A stretch of 64,000 bases of DNA from contig NZ_CP085636.1 of assembly GCF_027571385.1 (NCBI RefSeq), positions 4,884,501 through 4,948,500 on the forward strand, written 5' to 3'. How positions within the stretch are numbered: position 1 is the stretch's first letter; each line of letters opens with the position of its first letter. The position numbers were made by a program, and so were the translations under genes. The notes beneath the pieces are model-generated. The model did no database searches. It was not told the DNA's origin and saw nothing but the letters and a program-made list of their open reading frames with translations. Of this stretch, positions 7,930 through 15,625 are shown in pieces. Source of the stretch: Shewanella sp. MTB7 (GTDB taxonomy: Bacteria; Pseudomonadota; Gammaproteobacteria; Enterobacterales; Shewanellaceae).

Positions 7930-8958
7930 CTATGTAAAACTGCCCACTGTTTGATTAAAGATCTTCGTATCCATCTCTATCCCGATAAACCGTCTCCCCA
8001 ATTTCAACGCAGCTTTACCTGTCGAACCGCTCCCCATAAAACAGTCCAGCACCACTTCATTCTCTCGACTGCTCGCTGTAATGATATGTTCAAGCATTGG
8101 CGCCGGCTTTTCACATGGATGTTTGCCAGGATAATACTGTACCGCTGCAAATGACCATACATCGGTAAATGGCAGTTCTTTAGTCACCGTGAACGGACGT
8201 CTAAGAGCTTGATACTCTGCCTTTAAATCATCGAACTGACGAATTAACGTCTGGTAGTCATGATTTAGCGCAGTAAATTGACCGACTAATTCTTCATGCG
8301 AAGCATCAAGCCCATCGCGTTCGTATCGTGCGAACAGCTCCTGCAGTTGTGCGTATTGTTTCGCGGTCGGTAACTTCCATTGTGAGCTGCTGAACCAATG
8401 AGATGACATTTGGGTCCCAGTGGCTTTATTGATTTCTCTAGCCGGCACATTCAATCGCGCTTTAGCATCTTTAAAGTAATTGATGAGTGGCGCAAACACC
8501 TCGCTTTTTAAGTCCTGGCACTTAAGGTGGTAGTTCGATGCGCCTTTCGCTAATCCCTCAGAGCCATAGTGGCCACACATAATAATGCGCTCAGTCGCCG
8601 GAAAAAATGCACGCAGCGTTTCTTTGCATGCTCGATTCCAAGGTCCACTCGGTTTTGTCCACACGATATGACTCAGCACATCAAAGCGCTGCTTGAGTAG
8701 CAGCTCCGTTTCTGCCCCAAGGCGAGAACTGCAAAACAAGTACAGCGTGCCCGACGGTTTTAATACCCGCCATAATTCCAATGCCACACAATCAAGCCAG
8801 GATAAAAACTCCTCTTGGGTGGCCCATTGATTATCCCACGCATCACGCTTCACTTTGTAATACGGCGGGTCGGTAACAATCAGGTCGATGCTGTTATCTG
8901 GTAATGTCTTGAGTGAGGTTAAACAATCACAATTGAGGAGCGTTAGTTTCTTTTGCAT
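7930..8958 (-). CDS. Phage site-specific DNA methyltransferase, probably N6-adenine, beta-class order
   Basis: About 342 aa. The catalytic motif DPPY (IVTDPPYYKVKRD, about residue 30) comes before the AdoMet-binding motif (LDCFMGSGSTGKAAL, about residue 307), the beta-class order; DPPY favours adenine or N4-cytosine methylation. A coiled-coil-like insert near residues 200-245 (ELFARYERDGLDASHEELVGQF and following) may carry target recognition. Its 5' end overlaps com, so it is probably translated only with or through com. The start is ATG 8958; GTG 8982 is an in-frame alternative. No restriction gene is nearby, so self-protection of phage DNA against host restriction is likely. Confidence 0.9.
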   Translation of the reverse strand: MQKKLTLLNCDCLTSLKTLPDNSIDLIVTDPPYYKVKRDAWDNQWATQEEFLSWLDCVALELWRVLKPSGTLYLFCSSRLGAETELLLKQRFDVLSHIVWTKPSGPWNRACKETLRAFFPATERIIMCGHYGSEGLAKGASNYHLKCQDLKSEVFAPLINYFKDAKARLNVPAREINKATGTQMSSHWFSSSQWKLPTAKQYAQLQELFARYERDGLDASHEELVGQFTALNHDYQTLIRQFDDLKAEYQALRRPFTVTKELPFTDVWSFAAVQYYPGKHPCEKPAPMLEHIITASSRENEVVLDCFMGSGSTGKAALKLGRRFIGIEMDTKIFNQTVGSFT

Positions 8959-9094
8959 TACGGTGTGTTCCAATGTGGACACTCGCGGTGTTCTGTTCAG
9001 TAATAAATTTGCATCGCGGACATTTGATCACAATATGCCCGTACTCTAAGTAACACAGTTTTTTATGGCATCGAGCGCAATGTAAAGGTTTCAT
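8927..9094 (-). CDS. Mu Com-like zinc-finger translational regulator
   Basis: 55 aa. Two CxxC pairs (Cys6, Cys9, Cys25, Cys28: HCARCHKK and IKCPRCKF) match Mu Com in spacing, length and surrounding residues. In Mu, Com binds mom mRNA, opens a structure covering the mom start and allows translation of the DNA-modification gene (known). Here the 3' end of com overlaps the methyltransferase gene by 32 bp (56 bp if that gene starts at GTG 8982), the same physical arrangement. A near-consensus LexA box lies 15 bp upstream and there is no good Shine-Dalgarno sequence, so the transcript may be leaderless. Confidence 0.85.
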   Translation of the reverse strand: MKPLHCARCHKKLCYLEYGHIVIKCPRCKFITEQNTASVHIGTHRNAKETNAPQL

Positions 9095-9108
9095 ATTCAA
9101 ACTTAGTG

Positions 9109-9128
9109 TACTGTATAAAAAAACAGTA
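9109..9128 (-). promoter_or_regulatory. LexA (SOS) box upstream of com-methyltransferase
   Basis: TACTGTATAAAAAAACAGTA fits the gammaproteobacterial LexA consensus TACTG-N10-CAGTA at every conserved position. On the minus strand it overlaps a plausible promoter (TTGATA, 18 bp, TACACT), so LexA bound here would block com transcription until the SOS response. Confidence 0.82.
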
Positions 9129-9191
9129 TATCAAATAATTAACCTTCACATCTCCTTCTACACAATCCTTAAAAAAACGTATCATTTAAGC

Positions 9192-11183
9192 TCAATAACT
9201 CAGCATCATATTACCCACATCGATGTTGAGATTGGTCCCTTTGTCACTATTTGCTTTGTCCACAGAGACTGGCTTATCGGATTTGATGGTCAAGGCGACT
9301 TCTGCTTGGCTTTTAACGGCATGATTCATCAAAGGGGTAATCGGTTGTACTGGCGCAAGCCTGGTTAATTCACCTGAGCCACCAGGTAACGACTCAAACA
9401 TCTTCTTGGTGTTCATGATCTCGTTGGTCGTTATCCCCATTTCAACGCTTTTATCCTTAAGCTCATTCATCTTTCCCGATATTTCATTTATCTTTTTGAG
9501 CGATTCATCTCCCTCATCGCCCCAACCAAAGAAACGCCTTATCGCATTAATGACGTCACCAAGACCGATAAACTTATCAATCAAGTACGTGACAGCAACG
9601 ACCGCTGCCGCCACCCCTGCAACGATTAGTCCTATGGGATTCGCAAGCATCGCAAAATTGAGTGCAATGAACCCAATCTTCAACAAGGCGATGGTGGCAA
9701 TGATTTCTTTGAAGTTTTCACTCAAAAACAAAATACCGCCCCCTAACGCTTTGAACACACTAAACACACTGCTTACTGTTTCCCTTAGCTGCACAATGGC
9801 TTTATTGCGCCAGTCCATGTTCTTCATTTTCAGTGCAAGATCACCAAAGACCACAGAGAGTTCTTTCATCACCGGCGTTAAACCGCTTACTTTTAGGGAA
9901 TGTATGATCCGCAGCAGTTTCTTTAAGCCGGTACTGAATTCATCTGCAGCAGCAAGCGAGTCTTTATCAATATGACCACCGCTATCACGCAGTGCTTGCT
10001 TTGCCTTGTTCAGTCCATCAGTGCCAGATTTCAGCACAGACAGCATTTTTTCACTGTCACCCCCAAAGAACTCATCCGCCATGAAGTTTTGCTTAGCGAC
10101 ATCCTTCTCTTTTGCTATCTCGCGGATAATGACCTGGTACGCTTCCATCGAGTCTTTGGCGTTCTTCAAATCCTCATAGGCTTTTTTGTTACCGGTATCC
10201 TTGAAATAGTCATTCATGGCGCCAGAGCCTAAGCTCTTCATTTCACCCCATCGCAGACTCATCTCTTTGATGGCGGCGTCCATGTCCTCTGCCTCAGCAC
10301 CTGCCATTTGCGCCTGCAGTCGCAACGCCTGCAACTCTTCAACAGGCATGTTGACATCCTTTGCTGCCTTGGCGAGCTCATTCACTTGCGCTGCCGTATC
10401 GGTAATGACAGCACCAAACGCTGCCAATGAGCCAAGCGCACCAACGCCCATCGCGGCGCCACCTTTAACCATGGCCATCGAGGGCATTTTGATGGTTTTA
10501 TTCATCTTCTGAAACGGTGCCATGATAGATTTAAGCTTGCTGTAACGTCGACTGACACCATCTATTTTCTTTGAGTGATCATCAAAGCTCGCCGTTAATC
10601 GTGTCACTTCATCATCGAGCTTACTGGCATCAACATCCGCCTTTTTCATCCCTTTACTGACGAGTTTCAGGCGCTGTGCATACTCATCGCTTTCTTGTGT
10701 CAACTTAGCAACGCGCTCCGCCTGCTTCGCCAGCTGATTGGTCAAGGCGTGATTAGGCTTGTTTGCTGCAGCAGCTTCCGTTTTGAGCTTCTTGAGTGCT
10801 CTGGATTGTTCTAGTATTTTGGCATTAAGCTGACTGTTAGCACTGCCAGCGGCGTCTGCGCCTGCCTTTAGCCTGGCAAGGCGCTCTGTTTGCTTGGCGA
10901 CCTCATCATTCAAGGCTTTCTTAGCGTTAACACTGGCTTTCTCTTTCGCTTGCAGTGCGGTTAACTTATCAGTGGCTTCATTAAGACTGAGCGCGTTCTT
11001 ATCAATCTCTTTACTCATTCGCCGGTGCGCATCAATCAAATGCAAAGCCGCACTGTCATCTGCTTGCGCTTTTTGGATCTTCTCAATCTCCTTGGTGTAA
11101 CGATTAGACTCAGCCGACATTCCTTTAAGCGGGGCGGTGACTTTATCAATAACCCCCATGACCACAGACAGACTCATTCTCAT
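9192..11183 (-). CDS. Tail tape measure protein (Mu gp42 position)
   Basis: 663 aa. The N-terminal 220 residues are a heptad-rich coiled coil (repeated KQ/ER/LA patterns), then an Ala/Gly-rich region (about 235-265, MVKGGAAMGVGALGSLAAFGAV), the usual TMP core block (AAQVNELAKAAKDVNMPVEELQALRLQAQMAGAEAEDMD), and hydrophobic helices at about 490-545. TMP length sets tail length; 663 residues suggests a tail near 100 nm by the common scaling. It follows the frameshifted chaperone genes, its normal place, and has AGGAG before the ATG. The next expected gene (gp43-like) is not downstream but at 30445, at the far end of the late region. Confidence 0.9.
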   Translation of the reverse strand: MRMSLSVVMGVIDKVTAPLKGMSAESNRYTKEIEKIQKAQADDSAALHLIDAHRRMSKEIDKNALSLNEATDKLTALQAKEKASVNAKKALNDEVAKQTERLARLKAGADAAGSANSQLNAKILEQSRALKKLKTEAAAANKPNHALTNQLAKQAERVAKLTQESDEYAQRLKLVSKGMKKADVDASKLDDEVTRLTASFDDHSKKIDGVSRRYSKLKSIMAPFQKMNKTIKMPSMAMVKGGAAMGVGALGSLAAFGAVITDTAAQVNELAKAAKDVNMPVEELQALRLQAQMAGAEAEDMDAAIKEMSLRWGEMKSLGSGAMNDYFKDTGNKKAYEDLKNAKDSMEAYQVIIREIAKEKDVAKQNFMADEFFGGDSEKMLSVLKSGTDGLNKAKQALRDSGGHIDKDSLAAADEFSTGLKKLLRIIHSLKVSGLTPVMKELSVVFGDLALKMKNMDWRNKAIVQLRETVSSVFSVFKALGGGILFLSENFKEIIATIALLKIGFIALNFAMLANPIGLIVAGVAAAVVAVTYLIDKFIGLGDVINAIRRFFGWGDEGDESLKKINEISGKMNELKDKSVEMGITTNEIMNTKKMFESLPGGSGELTRLAPVQPITPLMNHAVKSQAEVALTIKSDKPVSVDKANSDKGTNLNIDVGNMMLSY

Positions 11184-11215
11184 GGTAAAATACTCCTAAA
11201 AAAAAGGGAGCGCCC

Positions 11216-11386
11216 TTAGCTCTCCCCTTGGTGACGAACTCGCGCCAATTCCCAAAACAACATTAAATCATCAAGACTGAATGTATCCACTTCACTGGGT
11301 GGCCAGCCAAACGCCACCGCAAGATCGGCATAAATATATTCAACTCGTTCGAGTTGCCCTATTACCGCCCAGTGTCCACGAAAAAA
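11216..11386 (-). CDS. P2 gpE'-like tail assembly chaperone frame, reached by -1 frameshift
   Basis: After the slippery site the -1 frame reads about 55 codons to TAA at 11216. It includes YIYADLAVAFGWPPSEVDTFSLDDLMLFWELA, close to the P2 GpE family core (ADLA...FHWPLSE...MSLDELM). It has no start codon of its own in a sensible place, so it is made as an extension of the gp41-like protein. This is the standard G/GT or E/E' arrangement upstream of tape measure genes. Confidence 0.85.
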   Translation of the reverse strand, partial: FFRGHWAVIGQLERVEYIYADLAVAFGWPPSEVDTFSLDDLMLFWELARVRHQGES

Positions 11387-11631
11387 CTGGCGATTTGCAC
11401 CATGAGCAGTGGAAAGTTATCCACTTCCATGTTCAACAAATCACGCTCATTGAGAATGCTAATTCGTGGCAGTAAAGTACACGCGGTATCAAAATCCATT
11501 TCCACAACTTCCGGAAGTTTCAATCCACGCAGATCCCCCGCGTATGGCTTACGCAAATCAACAGACTCAATCATCACACCGTCTTTTTCAAACGGCACCG
11601 CCAGCTTCACATTCACTATCTTTGCACTCAT
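11362..11631 (-). CDS. Mu gp41-like tail assembly chaperone
   Basis: 89 aa. The sequence VDLRKPYAGDLRGLKLPEVVEMDFDTACTLLPRIS...LNERDLLNMEVDN matches the Mu gp41 / TAC family, which binds the tape measure during tail assembly. Its ATG overlaps the stop of the upstream gpM-like gene in ATGA. Eight codons upstream of the stop is the slippery heptamer that extends it into the gpE'-like frame. Two products are expected: short gp41 and the long fusion. Confidence 0.88.
   Translation of the reverse strand: MSAKIVNVKLAVPFEKDGVMIESVDLRKPYAGDLRGLKLPEVVEMDFDTACTLLPRISILNERDLLNMEVDNFPLLMVQIASFFVDTGR
11380..11386 (-). promoter_or_regulatory. Programmed -1 ribosomal frameshift site T TTT TTC
   Basis: On the minus strand the codons AGT TTT TTC contain T TTT TTC, which fits X XXY YYZ. 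A one-base slip back gives TTT TTT CGT and opens the gpE'-like frame. It resembles the T6G site of P2 E/E'. I did not find a clear downstream pseudoknot. Confidence 0.82.
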
Positions 11632-12344
11632 TCGCTTCCCTTCAACTCTACTGTCAATTCTTGCACCCGGGTTTTACGCCCACCACGATTTGGATCTATC
11701 TCCATCACTAATGTGAACAGTGATAGCGCCACCTTTTTTTCGCCTTGTTGATCCATTAAATCCCCCGCCAAGCGAAATATTTTCACTTTCAGCGGGGCGT
11801 TGACGGCAAGCTTGCCTTGGGTAATGTCGTTAACAAGGCCCAGTAAAAAGGTCGGATTAAACAACACTTTCTCCGTGTGCGCGCTATGTGAATACTTAAA
11901 CACAATGTCACAAAATGCCGTCTGGCCGTTTGAATTCCAGCGCTTAGGCGCACTTAGGCCGCGAAGTACCGCCGCCTTGAAATCATTGTGAACAACATCA
12001 AGCGAACCACAGTCCACTTGCCACAAAAAGTGCCACCACACCAAATCCAGCCCTTCAAGACTCTCCTTTGTGGCGAGTAGGTTGACGACTGTCGCCTGGT
12101 ATTTTTTGATGAGTTCTTTTCGAAACGCATTCTTTTCATCAAAACCGGCAAGCGTGCGAACAAAGTCCAAATCAATGTCCAGCATTCTCTGAACTTCATC
12201 CCACGGTTTGCCCTGCAGAGGATCGTGAATGACCTCGCCAGTGACGACCGGCAGCTCGACCTCCTCATGAGGGGGATGTGACGCCTCCTCGAGCGCGGCT
12301 TTTGCCTTGGCGCGTGCCAGGCGTTTTTTAAGTAAAGTCAGCAT
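11628..12344 (-). CDS. P2 gpM-like terminase endonuclease (small) subunit, displaced into the tail operon
   Basis: 238 aa. The pattern matches P2 gpM: LIKKYQATVVNLLATKESL, WWHFLWQVDCGSLDVVHNDFKAAVLRGLSAP (gpM has MLWRLDTGDIAGALEIARYALKYGL), then NAPLKVKIFRLAGDLMDQQGEKKVALSLFTLVMEIDPNRGGRKTRVQEL (gpM DMPDEVRAKLHKITGLFLRDGGDAAGAL). It would cut cos with the gpP ATPase. In P2, M lies between N and L; here it lies between tail tube and gp41, coupled to both. The ATG at 12344 is preceded by AAAGGAATGG. The assignment is from remembered patterns and is confident but divergent. Confidence 0.78.
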   Translation of the reverse strand: MLTLLKKRLARAKAKAALEEASHPPHEEVELPVVTGEVIHDPLQGKPWDEVQRMLDIDLDFVRTLAGFDEKNAFRKELIKKYQATVVNLLATKESLEGLDLVWWHFLWQVDCGSLDVVHNDFKAAVLRGLSAPKRWNSNGQTAFCDIVFKYSHSAHTEKVLFNPTFLLGLVNDITQGKLAVNAPLKVKIFRLAGDLMDQQGEKKVALSLFTLVMEIDPNRGGRKTRVQELTVELKGSE

Positions 12345-12355
12345 GACCATTCCTT

Positions 12356-12721
12356 TTATTGAGGGATTAATTCCGTGCCCACAAACATGACATCGAGCTG
12401 ACCATCTTTGATAGCCAACTCTAAAGGCTCACTCACCCACGCATTCATCAAGGTGTAGCTTTTACCGCTATTGAGATTCAGCGTGAGGTTTTCACCCACA
12501 AAGTTGCGTATCGCGTCTTCATCGGTGGTGCCAGCGTGCATGATGGTGACTTTGATACTGGGCGCCATAGCAAATTCTTCCGAAAAACCAAGCACACCAG
12601 CATCACCCATCACCGGTGTGCGCGTTACGCCCCCAAAGGACACCGTGCCACCTTCTTTTGTGGGTAGGCGCCCCAATGAACCTGCATCTAAAAAACCACG
12701 ACTGGTTGCTTTAGTACTCAT
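12356..12721 (-). CDS. Mu gpM-like tail tube protein
   Basis: 121 aa, the usual size for Mu-type tube subunits. It shows AGSLGRLPTKEGGTVSFGGVTRTPVMGDAGVLGFSEEF near the start and NLTLNLNSGKSYTLMNAWVSEPLELAIKDGQLDVMFVG at the end. The protein stacks into hexameric rings inside the sheath. It lies 14 bp downstream of the sheath gene, as expected. Confidence 0.88.
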   Translation of the reverse strand: MSTKATSRGFLDAGSLGRLPTKEGGTVSFGGVTRTPVMGDAGVLGFSEEFAMAPSIKVTIMHAGTTDEDAIRNFVGENLTLNLNSGKSYTLMNAWVSEPLELAIKDGQLDVMFVGTELIPQ

Positions 12722-12735
12722 CGATTACTCCGGTA

Positions 12736-13884
12736 TTATTTTCGAAATTGGATCTTGCCGGCAACGATAATCAAACCGTTGACGAACTGCGGGCTATCTT
12801 GATAATTGAGGCGCTGTTTATTGTTGGCATCGAGTTCGGCAATGAGCGTTTTTTTGTACCCCTCAAAATCTTGCACAATGCCAGCGTATTCCAATGCTTT
12901 GTACAGTGTCAGCAACTCACTCTTGACCATGCTCGGTGTCACGATAGCCTGACCTTGCGCAAAGCTTGTGCCGTCTTTGGCTAGCTTATGACGACCGTAG
13001 CGGCTTAAGATCAATGAACGCTGTTTTTCACGAAAGTACATCGCTGTTGCCGGCGTCATCACATCTAAATAGCTATCATCAGCCACGCCAGCAGCATTCT
13101 CGGTGTACGCCGTCACGACGCGCTCAACTTGAACTGAACCCGTGGCTGTCACCGTGTAGGTGCTCATACCTTCATGCAATAGCAAGTTGCGCTCAGACCA
13201 ATCAAATTCACTGCTCGCCATGGAGTACACCCCATTAATCACGAGTGTTTGCAAAGGGCGACAAGGATCATTTGCGAGTGATTGTGCGATTTGCCCCGCC
13301 CACGCGGCGAGCACTTCGGCATCTGTCAGCACGTTATTAGCAGCGTCACCAAGCGCATTAATGGACATAAAGCTAATCAATGGACAGTTAGACTTAGCGC
13401 CAAAGGTCACCAGCTCTGCGTGCAATCCTTTTTTGGGGACATAGGCAAGACCTGGGATCATGCTTAACGCGTCATACCGCGCTTCTAAAAACTCACCAAG
13501 TTCGCGTATTGAGGTGTCATCATTCAGGGCGCAGATGAGGTGGTGATATTGCGTGTCGCCCAGTGAGGCCAACGCCATCATCAAGTCAGCGTCTGCCACG
13601 CTGATGGCGTAGATAGGCAATGTGATTTTCTGCTTATCCAGGTAGTTCATCATCTTGGCAATATCAGAGCCGGCACCAAACTGTGCAATGGCCACCTCTT
13701 TGTTCATACAAAGAATAACCTTGTTAGCCGGTGTGACGGGTACGCCATCGACAGGGACCAATGCATTACCGATCACCAATATGGATTGTTGCTGCTCGGC
13801 ACTGTTTGCCAAGCTGTTATCAATCTCGATATACACGCCAGGCACTCGGGCATTTTTGGGCACTTCACTAAAACTAATGCTCAC
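12736..13884 (-). CDS. Mu gpL-like contractile tail sheath protein
   Basis: 382 aa, short for a sheath (Mu gpL is 495). The N-terminus RVPGVYIEIDNSLANSAEQQQSILVIGNAL is the Mu gpL signature, and the C-terminal PQFVNGLIIVAGKIQFRK is a typical sheath ending. The GTG start overlaps the DUF2635 stop in GTGA. It forms the contractile tube around the tail and marks the phage as a myovirus. Confidence 0.92.
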   Translation of the reverse strand: MSISFSEVPKNARVPGVYIEIDNSLANSAEQQQSILVIGNALVPVDGVPVTPANKVILCMNKEVAIAQFGAGSDIAKMMNYLDKQKITLPIYAISVADADLMMALASLGDTQYHHLICALNDDTSIRELGEFLEARYDALSMIPGLAYVPKKGLHAELVTFGAKSNCPLISFMSINALGDAANNVLTDAEVLAAWAGQIAQSLANDPCRPLQTLVINGVYSMASSEFDWSERNLLLHEGMSTYTVTATGSVQVERVVTAYTENAAGVADDSYLDVMTPATAMYFREKQRSLILSRYGRHKLAKDGTSFAQGQAIVTPSMVKSELLTLYKALEYAGIVQDFEGYKKTLIAELDANNKQRLNYQDSPQFVNGLIIVAGKIQFRK

Positions 13885-14060
13885 AACTTCTCTCCTTGCT
13901 TTTTCTTATCATTCATTTCAATCACAGAGCCGTCTTGCAACCGGCGCAGCCAGTACACATTGCGTGGCTTACTCTCACCTTTTTGCGCAAGTGCCTCTCG
14001 AGTCAGGGGATCGCGAACGAGTAACGTCTCACTAGCAGGTTTGATTTTTATCTGTTGCAT
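13881..14060 (-). CDS. DUF2635 small phage protein
   Basis: 59 aa. The sequence has the family signature: IKPASETLLVRDPLTREALAQKGE, then YWLRRLQDGSV. The family sits immediately before the sheath gene in Mu-like phages, as here; its function is not known. It ends in a GTGA overlap with the sheath start and begins right after the gpS-like stop. Confidence 0.85.
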   Translation of the reverse strand: MQQIKIKPASETLLVRDPLTREALAQKGESKPRNVYWLRRLQDGSVIEMNDKKKQGEKL

Positions 14061-14594
14061 TTAACCCTCCACATTCTTAAGTAATTCAGCGCTCATCATG
14101 GCCATCAGTTCACGTTCAAGTGAGGGCGTCCAGCCGATAAACGTTCGCTTCGCCATACGGTAGTTATTCTTTTGTCGCCTTCCGCCTTCCCACTGATGGG
14201 TTCTTGAGTTGTAAAACCCATTTATGCGAGTGGTAAATGACAGGGTGGCGCCTTCGTTGTGCTCACGGCCAATTTTGGCAGCAAGCCCCGTTAACCCAAC
14301 TTCAAAGCCGTCATTCGTGGCATAGGTCTGTAGAGAGCGACTTAACCCCATCAACATGTTGCTAGCGCTTTTGGTATTGAATACCTCTTTTTGCGCTAAA
14401 CGTGAACGAGTCCCGCGTTTGCTCGAGCGAGGTTGATAGGGGGTGCCGTCAATATCACGTTGCTGTCGTATTTGAGCGCGAAAAAATTGCCTAGAGCGAT
14501 TAGCAAGCGTTCGATTCAGGGCTAATGCTTGCGATGGACTTAGCGCCATCCCTTCAAGCATCGCGGTGAGGTGTTCGGGTGTGGTCAGTTTCAT
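14061..14594 (-). CDS. P2 gpS-like tail completion / virion morphogenesis protein
   Basis: 177 aa. RTLANRSRQFFRAQIRQQRDIDGTPYQPRSS and the ending MAKRTFIGWTPSLERELMAMM match the gpS family pattern. In P2, R and S together finish the tail and join it to the head. It overlaps the gpR-like gene by 4 bp. Confidence 0.83.
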   Translation of the reverse strand: MKLTTPEHLTAMLEGMALSPSQALALNRTLANRSRQFFRAQIRQQRDIDGTPYQPRSSKRGTRSRLAQKEVFNTKSASNMLMGLSRSLQTYATNDGFEVGLTGLAAKIGREHNEGATLSFTTRINGFYNSRTHQWEGGRRQKNNYRMAKRTFIGWTPSLERELMAMMSAELLKNVEG

Positions 14595-15058
14595 GGGCAG
14601 AGCCCCTCATCGATGACGCCAACAAACATCAGCGGCGGGAGCTCTGACTCAATCGCGGCCAGCGTAAAGTCACTCACGCACTCAAAGCATGCATCGCCTT
14701 GCTGCCACACACCGGCATCGCTTTCGACTAGCGAGTAGGACTCTTGGATTGAGATCTTAAACTTAATGTCAAAATGGCCGTTATCAAGACGCTGGGTCGC
14801 AAACTGAGGCGCATCAAGCCCCTTGTTTGAGCGGTCAACATCGTATTGATTAAGCCAGTTTACCAGGTGCATCATCAGCATTTCAGGCTGCACATTGACG
14901 TCACTCAGATTGACGTTAACGGTGTAAACGACCTCAAACCCATCAATAGACACACCTTGTGTACATTCAAGCCGGCCGTCTTCCGCCCACACCTCAAGGT
15001 TCTTGGCATCAACAATCGATTGGGTAAATAATTCCGTCAAACTTTGTAATGCTTTCAT
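14591..15058 (-). CDS. P2 gpR-like tail completion protein
   Basis: 155 aa. LQSLTELFTQSIVDAKNLEVWAEDGRLECTQG, FEVVYTVNVNLSD, and PEMLMMHLVNWLNQYD match the spacing of P2 gpR (KDGHIVATG, FEYRYTLEIFVWD, PDALMVPLLMWL). It follows the head-completion gene directly and overlaps the gpS-like gene. Confidence 0.8.
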   Translation of the reverse strand: MKALQSLTELFTQSIVDAKNLEVWAEDGRLECTQGVSIDGFEVVYTVNVNLSDVNVQPEMLMMHLVNWLNQYDVDRSNKGLDAPQFATQRLDNGHFDIKFKISIQESYSLVESDAGVWQQGDACFECVSDFTLAAIESELPPLMFVGVIDEGLCP

Positions 15059-15517
15059 CTACACCACCTCAAAGGTATAGGTGGCTTTGCCATACAGGAG
15101 TAAATCCACCGCTTGGCGATACTGCACCAAACAATTGTCGGCTTTTTGCTGCAGTGCTTCTTGCCTGTCTGCCGCCTCTGCGGTGGCATCAGTACTGAGT
15201 TTATTACCCACAATGGCATGGGCAGCAAGTGACAGGACCGCCTGTTTATACAAGGTCGTTCCCGTCTGCGGCTCACCAAACCAGTGAGTTGAGACAACAT
15301 CCAGCGTGCCATGCTGCGTAACTAATTCGTTTAACTCTGAATTGACGGTGACACGCGCAATGGTTAAGTAATGCAATATACCCATCTCACTCTCATTACT
15401 CAGAAAATGGTAAATACCTTGAAACTCAGCAACGTTAATTGATGGGTACTGTGCAGTAGCGGGTAGGTGACTTTCATGCACTTCATTTTTGTCACCCACA
15501 AATGACATACGGGTCAT
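15059..15517 (-). CDS. P2 gpL-like head completion protein
   Basis: 152 aa from the ATG at 15517 (AGGA upstream; a GTG 12 codons earlier is possible). YPSINVAEFQGIYH corresponds to P2 WPSISLRDFREGMR; IARVTVNSELNEL to VVAAMAEVNQQL; TLYKQAVLSLAAHAIV to ILYRRAVYSTAKALL; and the ATYTFEVV end to CTVELI. It closes the capsid portal after DNA packaging. In P2 gpM would lie directly upstream; here that gene is absent from this place. Confidence 0.85.
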   Translation of the reverse strand: MTRMSFVGDKNEVHESHLPATAQYPSINVAEFQGIYHFLSNESEMGILHYLTIARVTVNSELNELVTQHGTLDVVSTHWFGEPQTGTTLYKQAVLSLAAHAIVGNKLSTDATAEAADRQEALQQKADNCLVQYRQAVDLLLYGKATYTFEVV

Positions 15518-15625
15518 AGACAGTCCTTGAAATACAGGCTCACCGCATGACACATGACAAGAAACGCATTTTCTTGTTTGTGCAATCGAGAGCCTGTACG
15601 GGGGTTGGTCAGTTAATCGGGTGCG

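Noticed and set aside
9406..9975. 189-codon plus-strand frame opposite the tape measure gene
   Set aside because: It is the antisense shadow of a strongly supported gene; no family signal, low-complexity Ser/Leu-rich composition and no ribosome site.
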